The notes under the pieces: generated by a model
Told to the model about the DNA's origin: nothing
Seen by the model: only the letters and a program-made list of their open reading frames with translations
Database searches by the model: none
NCBI GenBank assembly: GCA_002791835.1
Contig: PFNE01000044.1
Coordinates: forward strand, 1-36,211
DNA from: Alphaproteobacteria bacterium CG_4_10_14_0_8_um_filter_37_21
GTDB lineage: Bacteria > Pseudomonadota > Alphaproteobacteria > Paracaedibacterales > UBA11393
Reading direction: 5' to 3'
Length of the DNA: 36,211 nt
Program-made: the position numbers and the translations under genes
In this document: positions 25,619-33,977 of the stretch, one piece after another
How positions within the stretch are numbered: position 1 is the first letter of the stretch
Layout: each line of letters starts with the position of its first letter

Positions 25619-26578
25619 ATGAATATATCCCTTCTTTGCTGTTTAATAGTTAGCACTGTTTTTTGCTTTTCTGAAGAATATGCAGAAAACTTAGAAGCAC
25701 TGAAAGATGGTATAGAATTAGGCCAAAAAATTTTGGATGAAAAAGTAGTACGTTATAATGATCTCCTTAAACAACACCATAAAAAAAAACAAGGCATAAA
25801 GAACTATCAAAAGATAGGGGTCGTTGCCGATAAGAAAGAAAACAATACACAGCAGCCAAAGGAAACCGCTGATGAGCGTGAATTAAGGCTTTTAAGTTTA
25901 GCAATTGAAGAAGAACAAGCCGTTATTGATAAAAGAGTGGAAGACTACAATAAGACACTACAAAAAAAATCAGATAAAGAAGCACAAGACAAAGAACGTG
26001 ACAATTTATTGGGGCCGCTTCATGAAGAAATTCGTCGTTTAACGCATATAGTTGAACAGTTGCAAAAAGATATAAATGAATTGAAACAACCTGGAATGAC
26101 CCCTTTAAAAGTGGCTATTAGCCCGGAGAGAAAAAACATTCAAAATGCATTTGAACAGGCCTTGGCCGATGTCAAAAACAATGTACGCGAGGGCATTACT
26201 AAGCTAGTAAATTTGATGACAGCCCACCCTGATGAGGTATTAGCGATTGAGGCCAATTTACAACTAGGTAATGCTTATAATCAAATAGGTCGTTGGGATG
26301 ATGCTTATGCTGCCTTTGACAGCGTAATGACAGATAGTCGAACAATTATTCCACAAATCATTGAGGCAAAACTAGGAATGGCAGAAACACAAATAGGTAA
26401 AAATGACCGTGAATCTGCTTGCATGACGTTAATACAATTAGAAAAATCAAACAACCCAATGTCTCAACTACAATTAGATAGATATCAAAGATTGCTTGTG
26501 GACTATCATTGTTCTAGTAAAATGGATCGAGATGAGAGAAAAAAAGAAAAGACTAATAAAAACGTTTTCATTGATTAA
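25619..26578 (+). CDS. CpoB/YbgF-like periplasmic coiled-coil and TPR protein
   Basis: A short hydrophobic leader (MNISLLCCLIVSTVFCFS) predicts export. A long charged coiled coil follows (about residues 20-155, rich in Glu, Lys, Gln), then tetratricopeptide-like helical repeats (about 175-300) with NVREGITKLVNLM, ANLQLGNAYNQIGRWDDAYAAF and AKLGMAETQIGKND. Coiled coil plus TPR is the design of CpoB, which links the Tol-Pal machine to peptidoglycan synthesis at division. The normal tol-pal neighbours are absent, so the name is only architectural. The ATG at 25619 starts the signal peptide; a TTG two codons earlier lies closer to AAGG. The gene is 12 bases after ychF. Confidence 0.7.
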   Translation: MNISLLCCLIVSTVFCFSEEYAENLEALKDGIELGQKILDEKVVRYNDLLKQHHKKKQGIKNYQKIGVVADKKENNTQQPKETADERELRLLSLAIEEEQAVIDKRVEDYNKTLQKKSDKEAQDKERDNLLGPLHEEIRRLTHIVEQLQKDINELKQPGMTPLKVAISPERKNIQNAFEQALADVKNNVREGITKLVNLMTAHPDEVLAIEANLQLGNAYNQIGRWDDAYAAFDSVMTDSRTIIPQIIEAKLGMAETQIGKNDRESACMTLIQLEKSNNPMSQLQLDRYQRLLVDYHCSSKMDRDERKKEKTNKNVFID

Positions 26579-26610
26579 TGACACATTTGTAAAATAATAG
26601 GATTTTAATT

Positions 26611-26832
26611 ATGACAAAAGATATGAAGTTTGAACAAGCTTTAGGTGATTTAGAAGAACTTGTAAAATCATTAGAAAATGGACAGCTGCCTTTAGAAGAC
26701 GCTATTCAAGCATTTGAAAAAGGCGTGGCATTAAAAACAGTTTGTGAAGACAAATTAAAACAAGCCCAACTTAAAATTGAAAAAGTAATGAGCAAAAATG
26801 GTAAAGTAGATATTACACCATTTGAAGCATAA
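26611..26832 (+). CDS. xseB: Exodeoxyribonuclease VII small subunit
   Basis: XseB is the small helical subunit that assembles in several copies on XseA to form exonuclease VII, which degrades single-stranded DNA. The 73 residues match the family closely: FEQALGDLEELVKSLENG, LPLEDAIQAFEKG and KLKQAQLKIEKV. AGGA lies nine bases upstream of the ATG. The usual neighbour ispA (and often dxs) is not here; the gene is embedded between the CpoB-like gene and pheT. xseA is not in the window. Confidence 0.95.
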   Translation: MTKDMKFEQALGDLEELVKSLENGQLPLEDAIQAFEKGVALKTVCEDKLKQAQLKIEKVMSKNGKVDITPFEA

Positions 26833-26859
26833 TTAATAATTAGAAAAAGTACCCTTTAC

Positions 26860-29232
26860 ATGAAATTTTCCCTTTCCTGGTTAAAACAACATTTAAAAAC
26901 AACAGCCTCTACTGATGATATTGCTGTAGCCTTAACAAACATTGGCTTAGAAGTTGAAGAAATTATTGACCCAAGTCAAAGTTTAAAGGGCTTTGTTGTT
27001 GGTTACGTTGAGTCTTGCCAAAAACACCCCGATGCAGATCGGTTGTCGCTTTGTATGATTAACGATGGGTCAGGATCACTTCAGCAAGTTATTTGTGGTG
27101 CGCCCAATGTAAGACAAGGTTTGCATATTGCTTTTGCACGTATGGGGTCTATCGTGCCCTCTACAGGCCAAGTTTTAAAAAGAGGAAAATTACGTGGCAT
27201 TGAAAGTTGTGGCATGGTTTGCTCTGCAAAAGAATTGCTGCTAGGTGAAGAATCAGACGGTATTATGGAGCTTGATAATGCATCTGAACCGGGTACAGCG
27301 CTTGTTGAAACGTTTAAATTAGACAACCCTATATTTGACATTAGTATTACACCCAATCGCGCAGATTGTTTTAATGTGCGCGGTATTGCGCGCGATTTAG
27401 CTGCATATGGTGTAGGAGAGTTTATTGACAATTCAACAGTTTTAAATACGGACGGTTTGCCTTCTGCTTTAAAAATTAATATTCATGATAAAGAAGCCTG
27501 TCCTTATTTTTCTGCCATTAAAATTGACCATGTGAAAAATTGCCCAAGTCCGCTTTGGTTAAAAAAACGTATTGAAGAAGCTGGTCAGCAGTCCATTTCA
27601 GCACTTGTTGATATATCTAATTTTATCATGTTTGACTTAGGTCAACCATTGCATGTGTTTGATGCAAAAATGATTGAAGGCAACATCAATGTACGTTTAT
27701 CTGATGATGGTGAAGAATATGTTGCTTTAAATGAAGAAACATATTCGCTTAAAAACGATATCGTGATCGCTGATGATAAAAAGATACTGGGCCTTGCTGC
27801 AATTAAAGGTGGCTTGCATTCAGGCACACAAATGGACACAACGTCCGTTATTGTTGAAGCTGCGTTGTTTAATAAAATTAATATTGCAAATTCTGGGCAG
27901 CGCTTGAATTTGTTTTCAGATGCACGTGCGCGTTTTGAACGTGGTTTAGATACACAGTTTGTGCATAATGCTTTGTCACGTGCTGTAGAGCTGATTCAAG
28001 AGGTTTGTGGTGGTGATGTTGTCGGTTTTAGTGCAGAAGGTTCAATGCCACAACGTGCGCAACCTTTTGATGTATCTTTATCGTTCTTATCTCAAAAAGC
28101 AGGACAAGCATTCACACAAAAACAAGTCATAACATATTTAGAAAAACTTGGTTGCAGCGTGTCTGTTAAAGATGATGATATTTTTGTCGTGAGCACCCCA
28201 TCCTGGCGCCATGATATAGAAAAACCTGAAGATATTTTAGAGGAAGTGTTAAGGCTGCATGGGTATGATAATATTAAGGAGGAATCGCTTCCTTTAATGC
28301 CCGTTCAGGATAATTTTACCTTAACCCATAAAGCAAAACGTCGCCTAGTGAACGCAGGATTAGATGAAGTGTACACATTTTCAATGATTGATGCAAAAAC
28401 TGCTGATTATTTTAAAGCTGATAAAGTCGTCGTACCCATTTTGGCACCTTTAAATAGTGAGCTTGCTATTTTGCGCCCGAGTCTGATTCCAAGCCTTATA
28501 AAAGTGGCGCAACACAATAAAACAAAAAGTATTGCGAATGTTTCTGTATTTGAAGTAGCGCCCGTTTTTTATATGCACAATGATACACCGTCTCAAAACA
28601 TAAGTTTGGCAGGTATTCGCTTTAATAAAACGCATGATACACACTGGGCTGCAACACCCAGAATTTACGATATTTTTGATACAAAAGCAGATGTACTGGA
28701 GGCACTTGAAGCCTTTAATATTAAGGAATCTAGCTTGCAAATTTCAATAAATACGCCAGATTATTATCATCCAAAACGCTCTGGGTGTTTGATGCAGGGC
28801 AAAAAAGTTATTGCTTATTTTGGTGAATTGCACCCTAAAGTTCTTAAAAATTTGAATATAAAAAATCCCTGCCTGGGTTTTGAAATTCTCATACATAACC
28901 TGCCAAATGTTAAGGCAAAAGTTACCAAAGGGGTAATGTTTTCACAGTATCAGCCTGTCAATCGCGATTTTGCCTTTATTATGGACAAAGCAACGCCTGT
29001 TTCTACTTTAATGAACACAATTAAAAAGGTGGATCAAAACCTTATTCAAGATGTTTTAGTTTTTGATGTGTATGAGGGGGATAAGCTGCCAGCAGATAAA
29101 AAATCTATTGCAATTCGTATTAAGGTACAATCAGATGATAGAACACTCACTGATGATGAAATGATGAATATACAAAATAAAATCATTTCTGAAGCATCTA
29201 AAATGAATGCGCTGATTCGTGACGGTCAGTAA
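26860..29232 (+). CDS. pheT: Phenylalanyl-tRNA synthetase beta subunit
   Basis: PheT is the large subunit of the heterotetrameric class II PheRS. Domains appear in order: the OB-fold tRNA-binding domain (about 40-150, GFVVGYVESCQKHPDADRL), B3/B4 editing region (about 205-375, with DISNFIMFDLGQPLHVFD), B5 (about 400-475), the catalytic-like core (HDIEKPEDILEEVLRLHGYD onwards) and the C-terminal ferredoxin-fold anticodon-binding domain (about 695-790, QPVNRDFAFIMDK). At 790 residues it is full length. pheS, normally immediately upstream, is not adjacent; xseB is, 27 bases away. Confidence 0.97.
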   Translation: MKFSLSWLKQHLKTTASTDDIAVALTNIGLEVEEIIDPSQSLKGFVVGYVESCQKHPDADRLSLCMINDGSGSLQQVICGAPNVRQGLHIAFARMGSIVPSTGQVLKRGKLRGIESCGMVCSAKELLLGEESDGIMELDNASEPGTALVETFKLDNPIFDISITPNRADCFNVRGIARDLAAYGVGEFIDNSTVLNTDGLPSALKINIHDKEACPYFSAIKIDHVKNCPSPLWLKKRIEEAGQQSISALVDISNFIMFDLGQPLHVFDAKMIEGNINVRLSDDGEEYVALNEETYSLKNDIVIADDKKILGLAAIKGGLHSGTQMDTTSVIVEAALFNKINIANSGQRLNLFSDARARFERGLDTQFVHNALSRAVELIQEVCGGDVVGFSAEGSMPQRAQPFDVSLSFLSQKAGQAFTQKQVITYLEKLGCSVSVKDDDIFVVSTPSWRHDIEKPEDILEEVLRLHGYDNIKEESLPLMPVQDNFTLTHKAKRRLVNAGLDEVYTFSMIDAKTADYFKADKVVVPILAPLNSELAILRPSLIPSLIKVAQHNKTKSIANVSVFEVAPVFYMHNDTPSQNISLAGIRFNKTHDTHWAATPRIYDIFDTKADVLEALEAFNIKESSLQISINTPDYYHPKRSGCLMQGKKVIAYFGELHPKVLKNLNIKNPCLGFEILIHNLPNVKAKVTKGVMFSQYQPVNRDFAFIMDKATPVSTLMNTIKKVDQNLIQDVLVFDVYEGDKLPADKKSIAIRIKVQSDDRTLTDDEMMNIQNKIISEASKMNALIRDGQ

Positions 29233-29366
29233 ACAAGACTTTTCCAATCTTCTATCTTGGGCGAATGTAGTGAAAATGCCTGAATAAGCTTACTGCAGTT
29301 TATAAGTAAATTGGTTTGGTGGGGGGTTAAGCTGCATAACTTCACAATGTAAATCCCCAATCAGGC

Positions 29367-30152
29367 TTAGAATTGTGATGATTTCACAATTATTGTTTCT
29401 TTTTCTGTTATTTTCTGTGCTTTATGAATAGCAACTATACCACCTGTTAAATTTTTGTAGGATGCATGTATAAATCCTGTATCCATCATCATATTTTTCA
29501 ATGTTTCTTGGTCTGGAAATTTACGAATACTTTCCACTAAGTATTTATAAGATTCTTGGTCTTGCGCAATCAACTTTCCCATTTTAGGAATAACTGAAAA
29601 TGAATAGCAGTCATAGGCCTGTTTTAACACCCGGGATATTGGCTTAGAAAATTCTAAACAAAAAAAAGACCCGCCTGGCTTTAATACACGCAGTGCATCT
29701 GACAATACTTTTTCTTTATATGTACAGTTGCGCAATCCAAATGATATCGTCACAAGGTCAAATGACGCATCCTCAAAGGGTGTTGATTCAGCATTACCAA
29801 CAGTCCAATTTAGGTTATGTAAAATCCCCTTATTAATAGCACGATTTTGGCCAACTTCGATCATATCGTAAGTTAAGTCACACAGTGTGATTTCTGGAAT
29901 CAAATGGTTGAAATTTTCTACAATACCAAAAGCAATATCACCCGTACCGCCAGCAAGGTCTAACACCTGGCAAGCTGACTTTTCTATGGGAAGGTTTGAA
30001 ATGAAGTAATCCTTCCAATAACGATGAAGCCCACCGCTCATCACATCGTTCATACGATCATAGTTTGATGCAACATTTTTAAAGACGCCCTGTACCAGCT
30101 TCTTTTTAACGGCAGACTCTACATTCTTAAACCCAAAATCGGTAAACATCAT
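29367..30152 (-). CDS. ubiE: UbiE, ubiquinone/menaquinone C-methyltransferase
   Basis: This SAM-dependent methyltransferase carries out the C-methylation in ubiquinone (and, where present, menaquinone) synthesis. The SAM site is VLDLAGGTGDIAF, followed by GNAESTPFEDASFDLVTISFGLRN and LRVLKPGGSFFCLEFSKP, which are diagnostic of UbiE. The N-terminal VFKNVASNYDRMNDVMSGGLHRYWKD also matches the family. TTG-ATG-ATG stand in a row; the first ATG is chosen and gives 261 residues. It ends the tamA-tamB-ubiE run but also has a possible local control region, with a 7-2-7 palindrome just upstream. Confidence 0.96.
   Translation of the reverse strand: MMFTDFGFKNVESAVKKKLVQGVFKNVASNYDRMNDVMSGGLHRYWKDYFISNLPIEKSACQVLDLAGGTGDIAFGIVENFNHLIPEITLCDLTYDMIEVGQNRAINKGILHNLNWTVGNAESTPFEDASFDLVTISFGLRNCTYKEKVLSDALRVLKPGGSFFCLEFSKPISRVLKQAYDCYSFSVIPKMGKLIAQDQESYKYLVESIRKFPDQETLKNMMMDTGFIHASYKNLTGGIVAIHKAQKITEKETIIVKSSQF
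29371..29391. terminator. 8-bp hairpin between convergent pheT and ubiE
   Basis: AATTGTGA pairs perfectly with TCACAATT around a five-base loop. On the plus strand it is followed by T-rich ATTGTTTCTTTTT, so it may be a weak terminator of the pheT operon. It overlaps the last codons of ubiE. The stem is AT-rich, so the call is tentative. Confidence 0.4.
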
Positions 30153-30164
30153 CAAAATTATAGT

Positions 30165-30180
30165 ATAAACTTTAGTTTAT
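30165..30180. promoter_or_regulatory. Palindrome upstream of ubiE
   Basis: ATAAACT and AGTTTAT form a perfect 7-2-7 inverted repeat 13 to 28 bases before the ubiE ATG. It overlaps TATA-rich promoter-like sequence (minus-strand TTGAGC, 18 bases, TATAAA). It could be an operator or a small RNA hairpin at the ribosome-binding region. Confidence 0.35.
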
Positions 30181-30218
30181 ATTAGCATGTTTAAAGTACG
30201 CTCAAACAACTTTTTCAG

Positions 30219-33200
30219 TTAATATCGCTTCGACCAGACAAAGCCAGCAGAACTAGCGGTAGATGATTCTTCATATTCGCTATTATTATTACTTTTACGC
30301 TGTGCAGCAAGCGCTGCTTCAAAAGATAAATTATCTGTAATAGCGGTCTCTATTGCCAATTTACTGGTGCCTTGAGCGGCACCTTGTTCAACAAGAACTT
30401 CCGTATTATCAGTGATTTTTTTGCCAATTCGCACAGCATGATTTGTTGCACTGTTATCACCAACCACTGCATTCGAATCAATTTGTTCCGTAATTTCAAA
30501 TGTATCAAAGCCGAAACCCTTTCGAATATCATCCATAATATTAAAGCCTTTTTTACCCTTTAACCGACCTAAAGCAGCAGCAAGCTGAATACTTTGCCCA
30601 GCACTAACAGAACCAGCAAGCTTTCCAAATAACATCAGTGATAACACTTCGTCTTGTGCATATGACGGTGAGGATTTAAAGGATACTGGCGCGTCTTGAT
30701 TGGTATCAATAATCATTTTAAGCTCTACATCGCGTACTGTCTTACCAGCTGTCATTAAAAGCCAAACATCATTTCGTTTCTGTTTTGAAAATGCAACATG
30801 TGCAGAGTCAATTTTTAAAGCTGAGCCAAAAAAATCAAGAACACCACTTTTTAAGAACAATTTTCCGTCAAGGGACGGCCCAGCAATTGGCCCCACGACG
30901 CCCATTTCTCCTTCCCATACACTGTGGCGAATAATATTACCATGTATCGCCAGCTTACCATGTGTTTTTAACGTAAGGTCTAATGGCAAAATTTCCCGTT
31001 CACTCACCAAATTATGTTCTTTTTGATATTCTTTCGCATATTTGCGCTTTTTCGGATCTTTTAGATGGATCAGCGGAATATCATCACTTGTATCAATTTC
31101 ATTTAAATTAATGGCTATTTTTTCAATATCTGCATGGCCAGTAATTCTTGAATAAATCCCCTCACCTTGAATTTTTAGATCTCCACTTCCTGTGCCCACA
31201 ATGCTGTCACTATTTACAAGCAAGAAATTACGCACAATAAAATTCATATTCACATATGGTTCTAATAAATTTTTAAAATCAATGGATCCAGACATCTTTA
31301 AATGACCAGTATTCCAACGCTTTCCAGGTATAACGAGCGGTTCATCCGTTGCAAAGAGCGATTCAATATTAATCTTTGTACCTTGGGCCTTTAGGTGGGC
31401 ATTGATTTTACTAATAACCGTACCGAATTCAGCCAATTCCACATAGGCATTTTCTGTCCTTATATCACCATTCAGCATTGGATTCAGTACGTTACCACTC
31501 AAGCCTAATTGACAGTCAATTTTGCCACTAAGGCGATCGCCAGTTGCCACAATTGCAGAAATAAGGGAAAGATCAAAATATCCCTTCATGGAAGCATGTA
31601 TTGGTTTTTCTTTAATTTTTGAGATAAAAAAACTACCATCAGCCATAAAGTCTGCCATATTTTTTCCTAAAATTTTTGCTTTCCATTCAACATGATCAGC
31701 TTTTTTCATGACTTGAAAATCACAATCCAGAGTTTCTTCAACACCTGGTGCAAAGACATTTAACTGCCCCCATTGAAGACCTTTTCCCGAAATAGATGCT
31801 TTTACGTTGGGTAAACTGTCTGTTCCAAATAAAGAAATTTCACCGTTAAGTTTCCCAACTAAAAGCGTTTTGTATAAAAACCAATTTATAATACCAACAG
31901 GCAAATTAGATACTTTAATAAGGCCAGTCCATTTTTGTGAATTGCCTTTTATATGGTGTACTATATTTTGAAAACTAATGTCGCCACCATCTGACTGCAA
32001 AACGCCGTTTGTAATTTTTAGCGGCGATAAATTTATGCTAACAGGACTTTGCAAATGAAGCTTTTTCTTTAAATGTTCAATGTGAAAAACATTTAAGTCA
32101 GCCTCATTTTTTTCAGCATTGAACCTACCTTGGACATCTATTATAACAGGTGAACTTAAATAGCCAATTTTATGTGAATTTGCTTTAACAGAAAAAAATA
32201 TGTTATTAAAAATATTACCTTTTAAAGACACATCGCCTGTCTGTGCTATAAATAATTTTCCAATCGCTAACTGTTCAATCGTTTGTGTAAAATTAAGGTC
32301 ACCGTTTCCATTTAAATCACCCTTTATTGTGACAAGCTCTGTTTTTGAACGTGGTGAATTGAAATATTTTGAACGCAAATCAACATTAATTTTTCCCTTT
32401 TTAGATTGGGGGGCATATTTATTAAAATGCACACCACCTTCTAAATGCCCAACTGTTGCAAAATCAAAAAGTGTTGTGATCGGTGCCATATCTTTAATAT
32501 CGACATTAATTTTTCCATTAAATTCACGAAATTGTTCGTCCGTTAACAAGTCTATTTTTATTTTATTATCACCGCGTGGCATGATAGAACCGTTAATAGA
32601 TATTGTATTATTCTGTATCCCGATTGAGATAGAACTATCTTCAAAAAGGGATTCTTCATGACCACTTTTTAAGGTAATGGTATTTTGAGAAAAATCTTCA
32701 TTTGTGTTCAATGTGAACAAATTATTATAATTTAATTTAAATTCAGCTTTGACGCCTTTATCGTAAATAATTTTAATCGGCTGTTTAGCCATTACCACCT
32801 TGTTAAGCATAGTACTGTGCCACATTTCTTCTGGTAATAAGATCTCAGATTCAATTCTATCCTCCGCCCTCTTTGTTTTAAGATCGATTTGACAACTATC
32901 AATATTTAAATATTTTTTAACAATTGGCCCCGATAAACTAAGCGCCCCTTTTGCTTGATCAACCGAGGTTAACATGGACATAAAACTATCAGTTGCACTG
33001 CTTTGTGCTGTACCTGACAAATTCACATTTAATAAAGAAGCATGTACACTTAGGTGGTCTATTTCTAGTGTGTGTTTTTTTGCAAGGAAACCAGCAAAAG
33101 ACATAGTTTCTAGTTTTCCAAAAACGGGTAATGTAAAATCTGCTGTATTGTATGCTTCAATTTTATAAGATTTTCCATCTTGAATCGCAGCTGTTACGTT

Positions 33201-33977
33201 AACCTCTCCGTCACTAAAATTTGCTTGTGCTTTAAAGTCTGCTGTCAAAGATGGCATATTAAAGTTTTTCATCTTTAAAACAAGTGAAAGATTCTTTAAT
33301 TTTTCTGCATACTGCTGCACACTTTTTGGCACACTGCTAAAAACAGAATCAACCATATTTTGCACACAGGAGACATTCTTCGTATCATAATCAAATGTTG
33401 CAATGGCAAAACCATCTTTATGACGAATTTGCGCATCTATAAGCGAACTGTACCCAACTGGCGCTAATGTAAAATGTGAACCGTTTTTAATTGGTGTATA
33501 ACGACATGCAAGAACACAAGTCTCAAAGCCTTTAACCTGGATATGGTCCATTTCAATACGTTTAATATACGTCTGCTTTATGAGCATAAGCATATTTTCA
33601 ATCATCTGTTCAGGGTCAGCTTGTTCCTGTTCTTCTAATTTGTTCACATGATCAACAGTGAATAGACTTTCTTTAACTTGAATAAAATTAATATTAGGCC
33701 TAAACGTAAAAGTAGACCAAATATCTAAAGATATGAAAACTGTCTTTAAATCACTGGTTATATTGTTTGTGCCAACTGTTATTTTGCCAGCTTTAAATGT
33801 GAAAGGCCAAATGCCCCCCATTTCATCCACTTTAAGCGTAACATTATGCGTTGTTTGCAAAAAAACTGCAGCCTTATTCAATATGTTTTTTTGAACAAAA
33901 GGCAACTGCAGACATAAAATTAGCAATACAAAAACAATTAAAAGAAAGCAGGTAATTTTTTTACATATTTTTATCAT
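30219..33977 (-). CDS. tamB: TamB, translocation and assembly module inner-membrane subunit
   Basis: TamB is a very large protein anchored in the inner membrane by its N-terminus (residues 7-27, KITCFLLIVFVLLILCLQLPF). It spans the periplasm as a beta-rich groove that interacts with TamA and takes part in outer-membrane protein insertion and phospholipid transport. The 1252 residues are repetitive beta structure. The conserved TamB/DUF490 C-terminal domain is clear (SYAQDEVLSLMLFGKLAG, AAALGRLKGK, VGKKI-type strands, ending FVWSKRY). It overlaps the tamA stop by one base (TAATG), so the two are coupled. Confidence 0.95.
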   Translation of the reverse strand: MIKICKKITCFLLIVFVLLILCLQLPFVQKNILNKAAVFLQTTHNVTLKVDEMGGIWPFTFKAGKITVGTNNITSDLKTVFISLDIWSTFTFRPNINFIQVKESLFTVDHVNKLEEQEQADPEQMIENMLMLIKQTYIKRIEMDHIQVKGFETCVLACRYTPIKNGSHFTLAPVGYSSLIDAQIRHKDGFAIATFDYDTKNVSCVQNMVDSVFSSVPKSVQQYAEKLKNLSLVLKMKNFNMPSLTADFKAQANFSDGEVNVTAAIQDGKSYKIEAYNTADFTLPVFGKLETMSFAGFLAKKHTLEIDHLSVHASLLNVNLSGTAQSSATDSFMSMLTSVDQAKGALSLSGPIVKKYLNIDSCQIDLKTKRAEDRIESEILLPEEMWHSTMLNKVVMAKQPIKIIYDKGVKAEFKLNYNNLFTLNTNEDFSQNTITLKSGHEESLFEDSSISIGIQNNTISINGSIMPRGDNKIKIDLLTDEQFREFNGKINVDIKDMAPITTLFDFATVGHLEGGVHFNKYAPQSKKGKINVDLRSKYFNSPRSKTELVTIKGDLNGNGDLNFTQTIEQLAIGKLFIAQTGDVSLKGNIFNNIFFSVKANSHKIGYLSSPVIIDVQGRFNAEKNEADLNVFHIEHLKKKLHLQSPVSINLSPLKITNGVLQSDGGDISFQNIVHHIKGNSQKWTGLIKVSNLPVGIINWFLYKTLLVGKLNGEISLFGTDSLPNVKASISGKGLQWGQLNVFAPGVEETLDCDFQVMKKADHVEWKAKILGKNMADFMADGSFFISKIKEKPIHASMKGYFDLSLISAIVATGDRLSGKIDCQLGLSGNVLNPMLNGDIRTENAYVELAEFGTVISKINAHLKAQGTKINIESLFATDEPLVIPGKRWNTGHLKMSGSIDFKNLLEPYVNMNFIVRNFLLVNSDSIVGTGSGDLKIQGEGIYSRITGHADIEKIAINLNEIDTSDDIPLIHLKDPKKRKYAKEYQKEHNLVSEREILPLDLTLKTHGKLAIHGNIIRHSVWEGEMGVVGPIAGPSLDGKLFLKSGVLDFFGSALKIDSAHVAFSKQKRNDVWLLMTAGKTVRDVELKMIIDTNQDAPVSFKSSPSYAQDEVLSLMLFGKLAGSVSAGQSIQLAAALGRLKGKKGFNIMDDIRKGFGFDTFEITEQIDSNAVVGDNSATNHAVRIGKKITDNTEVLVEQGAAQGTSKLAIETAITDNLSFEAALAAQRKSNNNSEYEESSTASSAGFVWSKRY

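Noticed and set aside
32200-32661. 153-codon plus-strand open frame inside tamB
   Set aside because: The opposite strand is a clear TamB coding sequence; the antisense frame has no signal, motif or start context.
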